This document shows positions 1 through 12,255 of a stretch of DNA of 64,000 nt, piece after piece. The DNA comes from Sclerurus mexicanus. Its lineage: Eukaryota; Chordata; Aves; Passeriformes; Furnariidae. Each line of letters begins with the position of its first letter. Position 1 is the stretch's first letter. The notes below the pieces were generated by a model. It saw only the letters and a list, made by a program, of their open reading frames with translations, was not told the origin of the DNA and searched no databases. The stretch lies in assembly GCA_013396755.1 (NCBI GenBank), contig VWZF01001862.1, positions 1,222,784 through 1,286,783 on the forward strand, in the 5' to 3' direction. The position numbers and the translations under genes were made by a program.

Positions 1-2469
1 AAAAGTAGTAGATAGTCTATCTTGATGCTTAAAATCATGGTAACAAGTCCCTTTAAAGTTTTAAAACAGATATTGGCAGGGAGTCCCTATCCGGTGGAGC
101 AACCAGACGCGGGTCACCCACCACAGAGACAATGCCCCATGCAAGCTCTGAGCACTCAGCTGAGCAATCCATGTGTCCATCCGTACACAGGCTGCAGCTG
201 TGTCCAGGTGTGCACCCAGTCCAGCTCCGCACTGGGTTACAGCAGAGGGTGCTCTGAGCTCACCGTGGTGGGACAGCCCACGGACTCTGCTCCCGAAGAG
301 TTTCCCCTGCAAACCATCCCAGGAGGAGCGAGCTGGCTGACCCAGCCCTGCAGTGCTCCGTGGTCAGGGCTCTGAGGGCTGTGAATTTAATCACTGCGCA
401 AAGGCCGGGGCCTTGGGAGCTGTTGCTGCCCAGTTTCTTGGCTGGGAAGCTGGAGCAGAGCCGTGTGTGTGATTCCCACCGAGGGTGGTTATGTAAAATA
501 CCACTCTCACGATAGTGCACTGACAGAATTAACTGGGCTGGGAGCAGAGGCAATATTCCTCTACTTCGTCCTCCACTGTCCTTTTCCTGCCACGCTCTTG
601 GTAAAAGGACATTCTTTTACCAAAGCTCTGACAGGACTTTTAATCAAAACAATCCATTTTAGAATAATTTCTCATTTATGCTTCCTTTTTCCCCTTCTCC
701 CTCTCTCTCTTGTTTTTTTTAAAAAAAAAAAAAACTTTTCTTACTGAAGAGAAAGGAAAAAGGGCAGGGAGGAACACTGGAAAAAAATACTCATTTCCCG
801 GTTTTGTTTTTTAAAAAATTTGGAAAACTTTCAAAATCTCTGAAGCACTGCTTGTGAAAATTTCCCGGTCTCAAAATCAGGGCAGTACCAGAGCTTGGGG
901 CAGAAGTCCTCTAGCCCAGTCCAGCCAGTTCTCATATAATTTTAAACAGCTGGTAATATTCAAGCTGAGGATGGAATAGCACCTCTTTTCTGTGAGATGA
1001 AGGGGAGCAAGGCTGGATGACATAGCAAAGGAGCATGCGGGGAAAAAATCACTGCCTATTTTCTCTTCCAGAGGACCCACCTGGAAACATGGGATTGGGA
1101 ATGGAGGAAGGAGAAGGGATCCTTGCCCCAGATGCTGCAGTAAAAGGCAATGGGTTGAGCAGGGAGAGCAGTCAGTCTGCCCCAGCTGGGCTCGGGGGTC
1201 CTCTCTAACTGCGTGAGGCAGCCATGTGGACATGCTGGTGTCCTTGGGGCAGCAGTGCCATGAACGTGCTCCCTGGCATTTGGAGTGTGGCACGCTGTTG
1301 GCTGTGGTTTGTTAGTCGTGCTGGGTTCCCTGACCCTCCAAATCTTCAAGGAAAGACTTGGTATTTGCTCTCTGACAATTTCTTTGTCAGAGGATTGTTC
1401 TTAAAATACTGTGGTTTATGTGCAAAATCTTGTTTGTGTATAAAATAGCATTGAGGCTTGGTTGGGTCCCGAGTTGACCTCTGCCCAGCCCTCAGATCCT
1501 TCAGCTTCTCGTTTGATGTGTCTCACAGTGTAAGACATGCTGCTCCCCCTCTCCCATACAGCACACAGAGCTTGCTTCCCAGAACACATACCTAATTTGT
1601 AGCTAATATTCTCATTGTGGCTACTTTAATAACAGTATAGATTTTTTTCCAAATCAGATGCACATGTGGCTCCCAAGCTAGTATTCTTCTGTTTCAGATT
1701 AAGCATATTTTTGTCTCAAGATGCCACATCATACATAATTTTCTATAATCTTTTCTATTGATTTCATTCTTAGTCTTCATCAAAACAGCGTTGGAGCAAT
1801 GGCAGAGCAGATTGTGACATACCTTGGAGAGAAGGAAAGGGCAAGAGGAATCTATTTACACCATTACATTGACCTTCTGCTTTGTGGGCAATAGCCCTGG
1901 ATCAGAGGAATAGGATTAGCTAAAAAACACTGCTCCCAAGGGTGGGAGTCCTGGCTACTTTCCACCCTGCTTAGGCTCCTAGAAAGCATGTCTCTCCTTT
2001 GGGACACAGTTTCTAGGTGGTACCATCTTCTTCCAGAACAGGCTGGAAATTCAGAAGATGCCTGTGACATTCTTGCAAGACCACAAGCAATGAGTACAAT
2101 AAGGACAAGCCCAAATCTTGAAAGGGAACAAAGTATAACTCAACCAGCTGGAGCTGAAAAAGGCCACTGGCTCAGCTCCAGAAAGACTGGTATGTTTTGA
2201 TGTTTGTGGAATATCCTCATGTTTCTTACCAGGACACACTGCTGGGACAAGATCATGCCAGAGCAAGTTTATGATGCTCATCCCCTGGGTTTGACTGCAG
2301 CAGAAATACCTTGTGGTTTCTCTGCATCTGCATGAAATTAGTAAGTCCTGGAACACATGAAAATTAATAATAAAAATAAAAAGCTTTCCTTCCACCCCCC
2401 GTCACCTCCTCCCACTGACACGATTTAAAGATTTAGAATCAGTTTGTATAGAGGCCAGAGACTGGAGTT
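1..2469. other. Noncoding unique sequence, left end
   Basis: I recognise no gene here. Roughly 60-460 and 880-1340 are locally richer in G and C than the rest and hold several overlapping short open frames on both strands, as expected by chance when stop codons thin out. No frame has a recognisable domain, and I saw no convincing splice acceptor and donor pair. The notable items are a polypyrimidine/poly-A tract near 681-734 and a perfect 9-bp hairpin at 1370-1392. From about 1590 to 1760 the sequence turns AT-rich with no repeat that I recognise. Confidence 0.65.
681..734. repeat. Polypyrimidine tract followed by T8-A14
   Basis: Positions 681-711 are uninterrupted C and T. One G follows at 712, then eight T (713-720) and fourteen A (721-734). 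The next 40 bases are purine-rich. This is low-complexity sequence. The sharp switch from pyrimidine to purine on the same strand gives it partial mirror and inverted symmetry, but I see no target-site duplication that would make it a retrotransposon tail. Confidence 0.85.
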
Positions 2470-2560
2470 ACGATTGTAATGTTTCCATTTAGGACAAGGA
2501 AATTGAAGTAGAGCAATTAATCAATAACAATAAGGCAAAGTAAAGACTGAGACACTTAGA
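2470..2560 (+). repeat. Possible ancient MIR/CORE-SINE remnant
   Basis: The stretch around 2487-2520 follows the order of the MIR core: a 'ccattt' block, then a purine-rich 'aaggaaattgaagtagag' block, then a stretch where MIR would have the 'ttaagt-acttgcccaaggtca' block, here diverged to 'caattaatcaataacaat'. Similarity is patchy and lacks the diagnostic 3' part, so this is a low-confidence call that could be chance. A repeat-library alignment would settle it. Confidence 0.3.
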
Positions 2561-5500
2561 GCTTGCATGCTTAGCTGCATAAGGGGAATTTTAGAAAACT
2601 TCTGTCTTTTACTGCTCTTTAAAGTTTTATATTACCAACTTTCAAGTACAGAGAGAAGCAGTGCTTTGTGCTGCACTACTTCACCCCACATTATAAACCC
2701 ATTCATTTACAGGGAGCGGATACTTAATTATGAATAATCCCAAAGTGTTTCACTGACTGTTGTACAAACTGTGCATTCAGGCCCATTTCATACAGCCATG
2801 AAATGCCATCATCCCTCAGGTGAAACAAAGCAACTCTTCAGCAGCACAAAGCAAAGCTGCACAGCAATTTGGGGAAGGAAGTAAGGAATAATAGATTCAT
2901 GTGAAACTGCAGGGGAATTTTAACTATGCAGAATGCAATTACCAGAACTGGAGTTTATCCAGGACACCAGGGTTAAGACCCTATCTATTACAAAAGATGC
3001 CACAGAACTCCCAGCATCCTTCCCCTCATTTCCTACGTGTTACTCGCTGGGCTCCTGAATACACACTGAAAGAGGCCAGTCCTGTTTGAATTGGAAAAGT
3101 GATGGGACCTAAGGGCAAGGTGCAGAGGAAAAGCTAATATTTCTCACTGACCAGAGCTTTCTTCTTCCACATGATGCAAAGGGCTTTGTATTGGAGAGAG
3201 AAATGAAGGCCTCTTGGGTGTATGACTCCATCCAGAGCCACCAAACCAGGGCAGCTATTGATCTATGGCGCAAGCAATGGGCTACTAAAAGAGCAGTGTG
3301 GCTTCACAGCCTCAATTTGGTCATCAGTACCTTAAGCCAGAAACAGACCATTTCTTGACCAAGTTTATGCAAGTCAGGCTGAATAAATTTAAATATCTAA
3401 ATACCTCTTAATTGGGATCAAAATTCCCATATTTCAATGGAGGTGATAAAGCAAGGACAGTATCTCTAACATCCTGGCGAGCAGCACCACAGCACAGAAG
3501 AAACACTTAAACCTCCTCTGTGTGGTGCCTGTCAGGAGCTTTGCTGAACTGAGTTTTGCATAGTTCCTTGACCTCCTGAGCCCAGCTCCCAACTCACCCT
3601 CCACTACCTTTCAATTGTACACATACAGTCTCTTCATGTTGTTTAATAACCATTAAAAAATAGCCAAAGTCCAAAAAAATAACCAAAGAGAAAAATCAGC
3701 AGCTGTAATCTGGTTTTGACAGGAGACAGGAGCAGGGGGGAGCAGAGCAGTAAAGGCTGGCCCAGGCAGGGGGTGAGGGGCAGAGATGTGCCAGCTCCAC
3801 AGCATCGTGTCCCAGGACTGTCCCTGCCTCCCCTCTCACCGCAGGCAAACAGGCAGCATCGGATCTGCAGGGGAGGAGGAGAGGCAATATTTGTTCAAAT
3901 ACATGTATATTTTTAACTCCCACAAAAATACCAGTTGTGAAACTCTGGGAGCAGCATTTTTTAACTTGGCACGAAAGCCAGAGTGTATCTGGAAAGCTTT
4001 CAGCTGATTTGTGAGATAAAAAAGTCAGTATTCAACACTCCTATTTCTGGACATTTAACTGATTACATTAAAAGTCAGTAAGTCCTGTGTCTTTTTGCCT
4101 AAAGATCCAGGTACTAGGTGTGGTCAGTGCTGGGAACACCTGACTGTCTTACATCCCCTCCATTTACTGTTCTGAGTGTTTAAGTCTCATTTAAATGTAT
4201 GTAGTTTGATGTCCACAAATATTGTTATTCTCACCTGCCTGTTGTGAACAGACAAGTAAACAAACAAGTAACCATCACAGAAAACGCGTAACAGAATCCT
4301 CCTGCCCACTCACAGGTGCTGTGGAAAAATTCCCAATTACTAGTGAAACCCCAATAAATCACACTTCAGTCTTGTAACTGCAAATCTTTCTAATAGAATC
4401 TGGATATTTCATGCCCTGTGCCATAAATCGGTGCCCCTGATAAGTGGGCTTTGAATGGCTGGTCAAAAATATTAATCAAGATTAAATCAAAAGCAGAATG
4501 CTACATGCTAAAGCAGTGTTAGCCAGGATGCTTTCCTAGAACGAAATCACTCAGAAATGGCTTATAAATCTGGGACATGGCTGAGCTTGATGTGAGGAAA
4601 TGTGACTAGTATGGATTTTCAGGTTTTATTGTGCATAGATACTGCATATGATTAAGTCTTCCTGCTCCTGCAGACAGTGTCAGATTTCAGGCCACATGAA
4701 CCTTGTGTCTTCATCTACCAAAGGCAGCAGGTGACAATGCTGGGCTGAAGGACCACTCTGACACACCTCCTGCAACAGTGTGTGGCAGAGGAGTGTCTGA
4801 TTTATAGCAGCAGAAATGCAGGGGGGATCACAAAGAGGAGAAATAAACCTGGCAAGGTCAGACCTCGCTGGTGATTTTACTGTGTAGATGTGTAGATGAA
4901 GGACATGGAAAATCTAGAAAAATAAGCCTTGTTGGGATCTGGTTGTACTCCATTTTAGCTGACATTCTCCCTCATAGTGTCCAACTGAACTGATCCCTCT
5001 GTGTATTCTCAAGTAGACTGGAAGTGACAGTGTTCTGATAACTCCTGTACTGAGGATTGGCCAAATCATCGAGGGTTTATGCAGTTTTTCTCTTGTATTT
5101 ATTGATCATTAATGAATCAGGACTTATTCCTTGCAGATACTGATTGAATCACTGAGCTGCATCTGTGGAACAACCAGGAGCAATTCTCAGAAATACAAGA
5201 ATATACTCTTGCCAACACCAACAGGTAAATTAAATATGTATCAGACATGGCCTATGTACCTAATGCAAAATAATGCTCTATTTCAAATTCATCCTTAATA
5301 TCCTCTCTTTATAGCCTGAAATATTTTTTACACATAGCATTCCTGTGCGGAATATTTTACAGCTTATTTTCTCCAGCTCTTCTCCAGGGGAGCAAAGATT
5401 TGCATAACATTAGGTCAAAAGCCCGTTGAGGGTATACTACATAGAAATTTTGTAAAACAGACTCATCCTCTGCCTGTGAAGGGGAACTGGGTTTGGAGTG

Positions 5501-6820
5501 TAGCTTTACAAAGGCACCAAAAGCCAGACAACACCCAGGGGTTCTGCTTGATGCCAACAGTGTCCAGCAGAAAACGAGGAAGCACTGAATAGTTAATAGA
5601 TGCATCACTCTGGTCCATAAAGCAGACAGTGCCAGGACAATGTAAAGTCACCCCAGAAGAATGATAAGGTGGCTACTGAAAAATTATTATGATTCATAAG
5701 CTCACAGAAGGGGCAGGGCTGGTGCTCAGTGTCGCTGCACAGCAGAGCCACCTTTAATTTAGTGGCTGTACACCTACTACTCAGTAACAGAGCATGCCTT
5801 GCTATCCACAAGTCCCATCTCTTAACATGGTTAAAAATTTCTATTTGTGATAACGTTTAACTTTTATAGAGTGAATAATATACATTTTCTTGGAATTCTG
5901 CCTTTCAGAAAAAGACCAATAACTTCAACTTTTTTAATAGCCTTCATCGTTTAGTCATTGTGCCAAGAAGATTAATAACAATAATAACCATATTTTATTA
6001 TTTTTATAGAAGGTTGTAGGGGAAATGATTGTTAGTTTCTGTGTCTAATGAAGGTCACTGTGACCAGCACTTGTTCTAGGGAAACTTCAGTGCAACTGAT
6101 TCTATAGTTCAACTTTAGGTAACATCATTACTGCAGAGGGAGAAAAAACAGCCTTAAAAATTCAGTGTACAAAAAAAAAATCTGCAATGTTCAGATAAAA
6201 TCAATAGCACAGTGTGAAGAATTGCATAGGAAGTAAATTAGCTGATCTGTAGGCTCTTTCAGAAATGCTTCAATCTGACCTGAAGTTTCAACTCAAATAA
6301 ATACAAGTTTTGCACCTAAACTTGTGTTCATTTTTTTAATGAAATCTAACCTGACCAAAAAAGGCCCAGCTCATTTAATTTTTCCTTCTGGTTGTGTTCT
6401 CCCTGACTGGTTTTATTCAGGTGCTCTGGGAGGGCAAACACCCCAGCAGCTGGAGGGTGAGACTTTGTGGTGCTGGATCATGGTGGGGTGCAGAGAGCAT
6501 CATGGACCACAACACAGTGCAGGGAACCTGCTTTTAAGGAATTCTGCTGGGTTTGGTGTTTTTTTATTTTTCTTTTTTTCAACACTTGAGGTCTGTTCTG
6601 CAGCTTAGGATCGGTGTGTTCCCAGAGCTGTAGCTGAAGAAGAAAAGACAGGGGCAGGAAGGGCATCCCCAGTGAAAATCATGGACCAAGATCTGGGGTA
6701 TTTCTACTGTGAAATTCTTGGGGACTCTCAGCCTGGCAGAGCAGCTCACTGTACCTCTGAAAGCATTTTGCTAATATAAGAGGGTTCAAGTTCCTTCTAA
6801 ACACAGCTCCATTATGAATG
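2561..6820. other. Noncoding unique sequence
   Basis: No gene recognised. All open frames are short and without family resemblance. The block is ordinary AT-leaning unique DNA with scattered homopolymers, for example ten A at 6171-6180 and an AT-rich interval at about 5820-6010. Near 3710-3870 the sequence is GC-richer, with short open frames on both strands but no coding signature. I see no transposon ends, long tandem array or RNA gene. Confidence 0.65.
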
Positions 6821-6892
6821 CTCACACTAACACCTGTGAAAGCTTTTGAGGCAGTGGCTCATACTAAACACCTGTGAAGAATTTTGGGGTAG
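6821..6892. repeat. Imperfect 37-bp tandem duplication
   Basis: Two adjacent copies share the frame 'ctca-actaa-cacctgtgaa' followed by a 'tttt-g-gg-ag' tail. Copy one is 6821-6857 and copy two 6858-6892. They differ by several substitutions and small indels, so the duplication is not recent. It lies about 20 bases to the left of a minus-strand CR1 tail. Whether the two are related is unknown. Confidence 0.6.
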
Positions 6893-6913
6893 TTTTCCTT
6901 TTCCTGTGTGGAA

Positions 6914-7110
6914 GGTCATTTAAGTTGGAAAAGACCCCTAAGATCAACGAGTCCAACCTTTAACCCAGCACTGCCAAGTCACTACTAAACCACTAAGTGC
7001 CACATCTACGTATCTTTTAAATCCCTCCAGGGATGGTGACTGCACAATTTCCCTGGGCGTTCAACCTTATGGGTGGACTCAAGTGTTTTCTTTATTGGTT
7101 CTGAAAATGT
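6914..7110 (-). mobile_element. CR1 LINE 3' fragment
   Basis: Read on the plus strand this is the reverse complement of a CR1 3' end: 'aagttggaaaagacc', then 'taagatcaacgagtccaacc', 'taacccagcactgcca', a 'gtgccacatctac' block, 'ccagggatggtgactgcaca' and 'tccctgggc'. These occur in the order found in 3' ends of avian CR1 non-LTR retrotransposons. Only the 3' untranslated part remains. The left end should be the element's 3' terminus, although the terminal octamer repeat has decayed. Similarity fades past about 7070, so the right limit is approximate. It is a dead 5'-truncated copy of middling age. Confidence 0.85.
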
Positions 7111-10100
7111 GTATTTGCAGTCTGAGTCAGCTGGGCTCCTCAGCTGAAGACAAACTGCTTGAGTTGAAAGGTGCTGATTAGAAAAAAGGCCACAGGAGAT
7201 TCTCATGAGTGTCTGGTGACCACATGTACTCTCCAGCCTGATCAGGAGGTTTTAAATAGAAGAATGAAGAAAGGTGTTCCGTGTAGTTCTCTGAGTCTGA
7301 GGAAGCTGGTGTGTGGAGGAGGTGAGGACAAGCTCAGCACTGCCAGCATCATCTTCTCAGTAGGATGGTGAGTGAAGGCTGCTGGTTGTACAGCCCTTGC
7401 TTTGTACCACGGTACTAGATCAGCCTGAATTGTGTGAAGCCTGGTGTGGGATTAAGTCAGGGAAGTTTGGCTGCCAGTTTTAGGTTGTGTTTAAGCTATG
7501 CCTTCTTGCCTTCTCTTCTCTTATCAAGTATGGTTTTGCCTGTCAAGCTACCAACCAGCATTTTTATTTTAGACCCTGCTGTATCATAGGCAATACAGAG
7601 GTGGGTGCAGAAAAAATATAGTGGGTGTGCCAAAATAGAAATGAATCTTAAAATATGCTGGGGTGAAACAAGGATTAGAAGAGGCTAGCAATTGTCTCTT
7701 TATCTGTAAGAGCTTTTTTCCCCACCCGGATTCAGTCTTGAGAATCTTCCTGCGTTTTCCAAAAATAGAGACCCTCTTATATCCAAAACACTTCAGCGTT
7801 ATTTCATCTCCTGTTTAACGCCTGCCTAATAATTTCATCTTTCATTTCCTCCTATTGTTCACCCTGGCATGCATCCCATCTATTATAAGCCCCAGATATC
7901 ATAAAGTAATTTTTTTAGATTTAAGGAGAGGGAAATAAGAATCAGCTGGTTTGAAGTAAGGTTTTTATAGGAGCACAAGCCCTGGAAGTATTGCATAGAG
8001 ACTGGTATTAAAGAAATAGCTCCATGGGAGGAAACTGAAGTGAGGAGACAAAGCAGCCCTGGCTTTCTCGAAGAGCTGTATTACTACCAAAGCAAGGGTA
8101 ATTGCTCCTATTTAGGACTCTAATACAAAATGGTGTTTTGCAGACACTAAGGAGAGATATGAAGTTTTCACAAGCATGAAGTAGCCATTGGATAAATACT
8201 CATGAGAGCTTGGCTTTTCCGAAAATCTCCAGTTAATTACTGTGCTGAAGTAGCTGGCTGCAAAGCCGTGTTTTTAGAAAATTAAAATGTCTGTAGATAT
8301 GGCTTTTGCCTCTGTGTCTGCATGCACGATGACACAAACTGCAGAGGCCATTCAGCTGGACTAGAGCATGTGTTTTACCTCAGGGACTGGGCTCAGCTCA
8401 CTGCACCTCTATTTCCACACCTTCCTTCTTTCCACTGAGAGAAACTACTCTAAGACTTTGTTCTTTTTGTCTTATGAAGGTGGATCAGAGTCACAAAAAT
8501 ATCAGCAAAACCTGGGTTAGAAGTCCTGTCTGAGAGTGCTGAGTGTAGCATTGCAGCCCTGCTAATGAACCCATCTGGGTGCCTTTTCTCAGGTCACCTC
8601 ACCTTCTGCACGAAATGCAGTCCTGACAGGAACTGAAGGTCAAAAAATTTCAGTTTGTGTTTACTGAAGAATTTCTCATGGAAAGGCTGTAGGAGAGCTG
8701 CTGCAGAGGAAAATTCAGGTTTAGAAAGGGAATAAGAACAATAAGGATAAGCAGTGGCTCTACCAGGTCAGTCCAAGGTCCAACTTCATTTAACTGTGGG
8801 ATATCAATACCAGAGATAATGGTGAAGGCATCAGAAAAAGATGGAAGATGCCTCAGAGAGAGTGAGGAAATAAACAATCCATGGTGTGCATTGTGGGCTA
8901 GCTGATCACAAACTCACATCTTTCTCTTCTCCGTCCAAACTATTGACAATGAGTTGAAGTCTGTTGCAACTTGGTTTAAATGTGTGCTTTCATACAGAAC
9001 TGCCAGGGGATAAATGTTCGTTTCTCCCTGAAGAATTATTAGGGCTAATAACAATGGAGGTGTGACAGCTCTGTTTTACACCAGTTGTCTAAACCTCTTT
9101 GAGGGATACAGGAATAAGTTTTCATGAGGCATATGCTGTGATGACTTGCAGATTGATGGTTCATTGTGCCAATGTGCTGCGTGTTATTAATGGCCTCTAT
9201 TTCCAGCAGCTCCCTAGGACTTGAACTCACTGCACTCTTCTGGTGTAATCCAAAATCTCTTGAATCTTCCAGTGCTTTGGTGTGCTTAAGCTTAGTGTGC
9301 AAGGATGTAGGCCTGGTCCCACAGATGTCAGTTTTTAAATACTGTGTTCTGGATTAATTGATGTTCACCTGTAGCTCTATTTCGGATTTAATGAACAGTT
9401 ATGATGATAACCAGGTTCTCACCCTTTATGGAAAGCCAGCACTTCATAAATACTGAAATGTGCTATTTCTGCATCTGTGCTGCTTTCCTATGAACCTGGA
9501 AATGAAATTATGTGGCTGCTATCTTAGGAGTGTAACTATTGAATAGCTGTTGCTAAGGGGTGCATCCGAAATAGATAAACAAGGAAAGGAATTCCATGTG
9601 TTGGGGAAGAAACAAACATACCACACAGTGTTTCTGAAGAGAAAAGTGTTTGCTCTTTCATTCTGGCAGTATGAAGACAGAGCACTGCCTAGTAAGAGAA
9701 GCAAGAATTGGTGGGTTGTCCCCAACTGGGGCTCTTTGAGGATCCCTGAGGGTGGAAAATATGGATATGCTGGTCTGAATCTTCACTGAAGCTGTTACGT
9801 GGCCCTGAATCATAGTGGGAACAAATCAGTGCTGAACATATAGAGACCCAGAAAGGTGACCAGAAGTCAATATTCTCCTTCAACTCTTCTGTTAGTATCC
9901 TGTTATAAAAAAGAGACTGGTCTGAGGCAGCAAAGAGTTAAAAACTACAACAAAAACCCTAGACAGATTAAACATTAAATTATTCTGACACTCATTATAT
10001 TAAACACTTAATTATTTACTAGTGGCACCAGAGAGAGAACACGAATTCTCTAGATCAGAACAAACGCAGTGATGCAGTCCAGGCTATTTTTAATAGTAAA

Positions 10101-12185
10101 GCTTTGGACACAGTGTGCTGAATCCAGTGCGTCCCATCACTACGTGCATCATTTAAAGCTTTTATAAACAGCCATGTTTTTTCAGGAATCAGACATTAGG
10201 CAAGCACTTGGGTAGCACCACGGAGGAGTGACGTAGCAATGTGATAAACATTCACAGAGATCCAAGCAGAGCCTTGAGACGGCTGAATGTTTGGGAAAAC
10301 AGATTATCTGGGACTTGGAAGGCTGTATTGGCTGTGCCAGCAATGTGTAAAAAGCAAATTCTCTTGAGCTTCCAAGTTCCCAGAATCCTCCTGAGGTCTG
10401 TACCATTCAAAATAGGAGCAGGTTGCTGGAGAATCCTTTCAGCTGAGGGGTAATGTATTTCTTCTGCTCCTTGTGGAAATGCAGCAGTAGCAGGGGAAAC
10501 TCTGGTAAAAGTCAGGAGGCAGCTGTACAAGGCAGGATGACACTTCTTCCTCAGTCCCATGTTAACTGTGTGAGGATGACTGGTATTCCAAGTGCATGGA
10601 CTCCTCTCTCCCACAAGGCTGCTGCATTCAAATCGTGCATGCAGGAGTGACAATGTGAAAATCTTGTCAGAGTTATTGAGGGAGTGATTTTAAAGTACAG
10701 AATGTTCTAGTCTATAAGTTGCCCTGTTTTTTAAGTACATGCATCTCTTGTGTAACAGGAGTACAGCTCGGAACCCACTTCCTTGTAGGCATTTCATTGC
10801 TGCTTGTAACTGTCATGGTGCAGGAGGGGCTGTGGTTATTTGGGGGAGGGCTGTGGTGGTTTAGGTTCCTTATTTTTCATCTTAAATGGGAATTCTGGAG
10901 CTGACCTGTAATACAATACAAAGATGAGCTGTAAGGAACTAGTGCAGTTGATGGGGGACCCTGTATACGTACTACACAAAGTACAGAGAGGGAAGCTTTT
11001 TGGGAAGTTAACTATTGTGCATCCTTAAAGATCTCCTTGGAGGAGAGTTACTGATGTGTCCTGTTGGAAGGCAGTGCATCAAAAGAGGGAAGAGTATTTG
11101 GTGTATGAATAGGACAGAACCACCTTGTGTTCCCCATTACCTCTGTGAAGGCTGCAAACCCTTTACTGGTGGGATGGGGTTTTTATTGGTTTGAATGCAG
11201 TGGTCAGTGGAGTGGACCCTTATCTCTAATTGAATCAGAGAGGCAAACTGAACATGACTGACATCAGAAAATGTGTTATCTAGCTGACTTCCAAATAATA
11301 TTTAACTGCAGCAACAAATGCACTAACAAACCTTTGGAAAAAAAATTTGCACAAAATACAAGCAGTAATTGTATTATTTAAATACGAAAGGGAAATGCAG
11401 AATTGATGTGCAGAGTCTGTTCCCAAGTGCCTTTGTCATAATCTGTTACAAGTGCTGTGCACTCACTCAACTGATGCAATTCCCATGGCTGTCCTGGCAG
11501 TTCTTGAGTAACATCATATCCCCAGGGAGCTGACCCTTGCTTCACTAAGAGGGGGGAAAATGGCTCTCCCAGGATTCAACAACCCTGTTCCAGTTTGTTC
11601 ATGTACTTTCTAGTGATTTGCTGAGGTCATATGCGTAGACTTACCCAACTCCTGCGTAAAAAAGAATTGGCAAACTTCTTTGGAGAGAGCCCATGACTCT
11701 GCACTAACTGAGCAGCCTCAGACTGCTGAGCAGTGCCTCTTGTTTTGACAGCTCACATGATGCTGTGGCTTGTTTCCATATGCTGGAGCAAAGAGAGATG
11801 TAAGGCAGAGAAGTAAAAATGGAACAGGGAGAAGGTGCTACATCTTACCATGAAAAGTCATCCTAAACATCTGGGATTAGAAAGGTCACATTGTAGAGTA
11901 AGTAAATTGAGTCAGCATTGACAGCAGTTCTTTGCTACCAATAGAAAGGAAGAGAACATGTGTTCTTGAAGTGTGTGTCAGCATTAGTAAGGGATTGGTT
12001 GGTGAAAGTGGAGTTTATAACTGTTGGCTTACAAAATGTAATGATCTAAACTATGGGGAGAGAGAATAAGTCAAATAATGAAGATACAGAAAGAGAAATA
12101 ACAGGAAATCAAGTTGCAGAAATTAAAATAGAGCTTAGGGAAGAAGACAAAAGAGAATAGTGAAGAGCATGATCAAACAAAAAAG
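7111..12185. other. Noncoding unique sequence
   Basis: No gene recognised. The interval at 7171-7371 has an open frame ending at a donor-like 'atg|gtgagt', but no family match and no matching upstream acceptor. The segments near 7720-7900 and 8180-8340 are AT-rich, lack repeats and resemble conserved noncoding DNA in texture, though conservation cannot be judged here. Around 10240-10650 several frames are open on both strands, which points to low stop density rather than coding. At about 10800-10870 the sequence is rich in G and T. Confidence 0.65.
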
Positions 12186-12255
12186 AAATTAAAAACAAGG
12201 TGGAGTGATGCTCCTTTTCCCACTAGATGCTCAGATCAAAATTAAAAACAAGGTG
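12186..12255. repeat. 17-bp direct repeat pair in A/G-rich patch
   Basis: The 17-mer 'aaattaaaaacaaggtg' occurs at 12186-12202 and again, identical, at 12239-12255. The copies begin 53 bases apart, and the sequence between them is not duplicated. The left flank (about 12050-12190) is strongly purine-rich on the plus strand. This may be a relic of local duplication or slippage. The repeats are too short and AT-rich to suggest an attachment site. Confidence 0.7.

Noticed and set aside
877..1293. 138-codon minus-strand open frame
   Set aside because: No recognisable domain, non-protein-like composition, overlapping open frames on both strands in a GC-richer patch.
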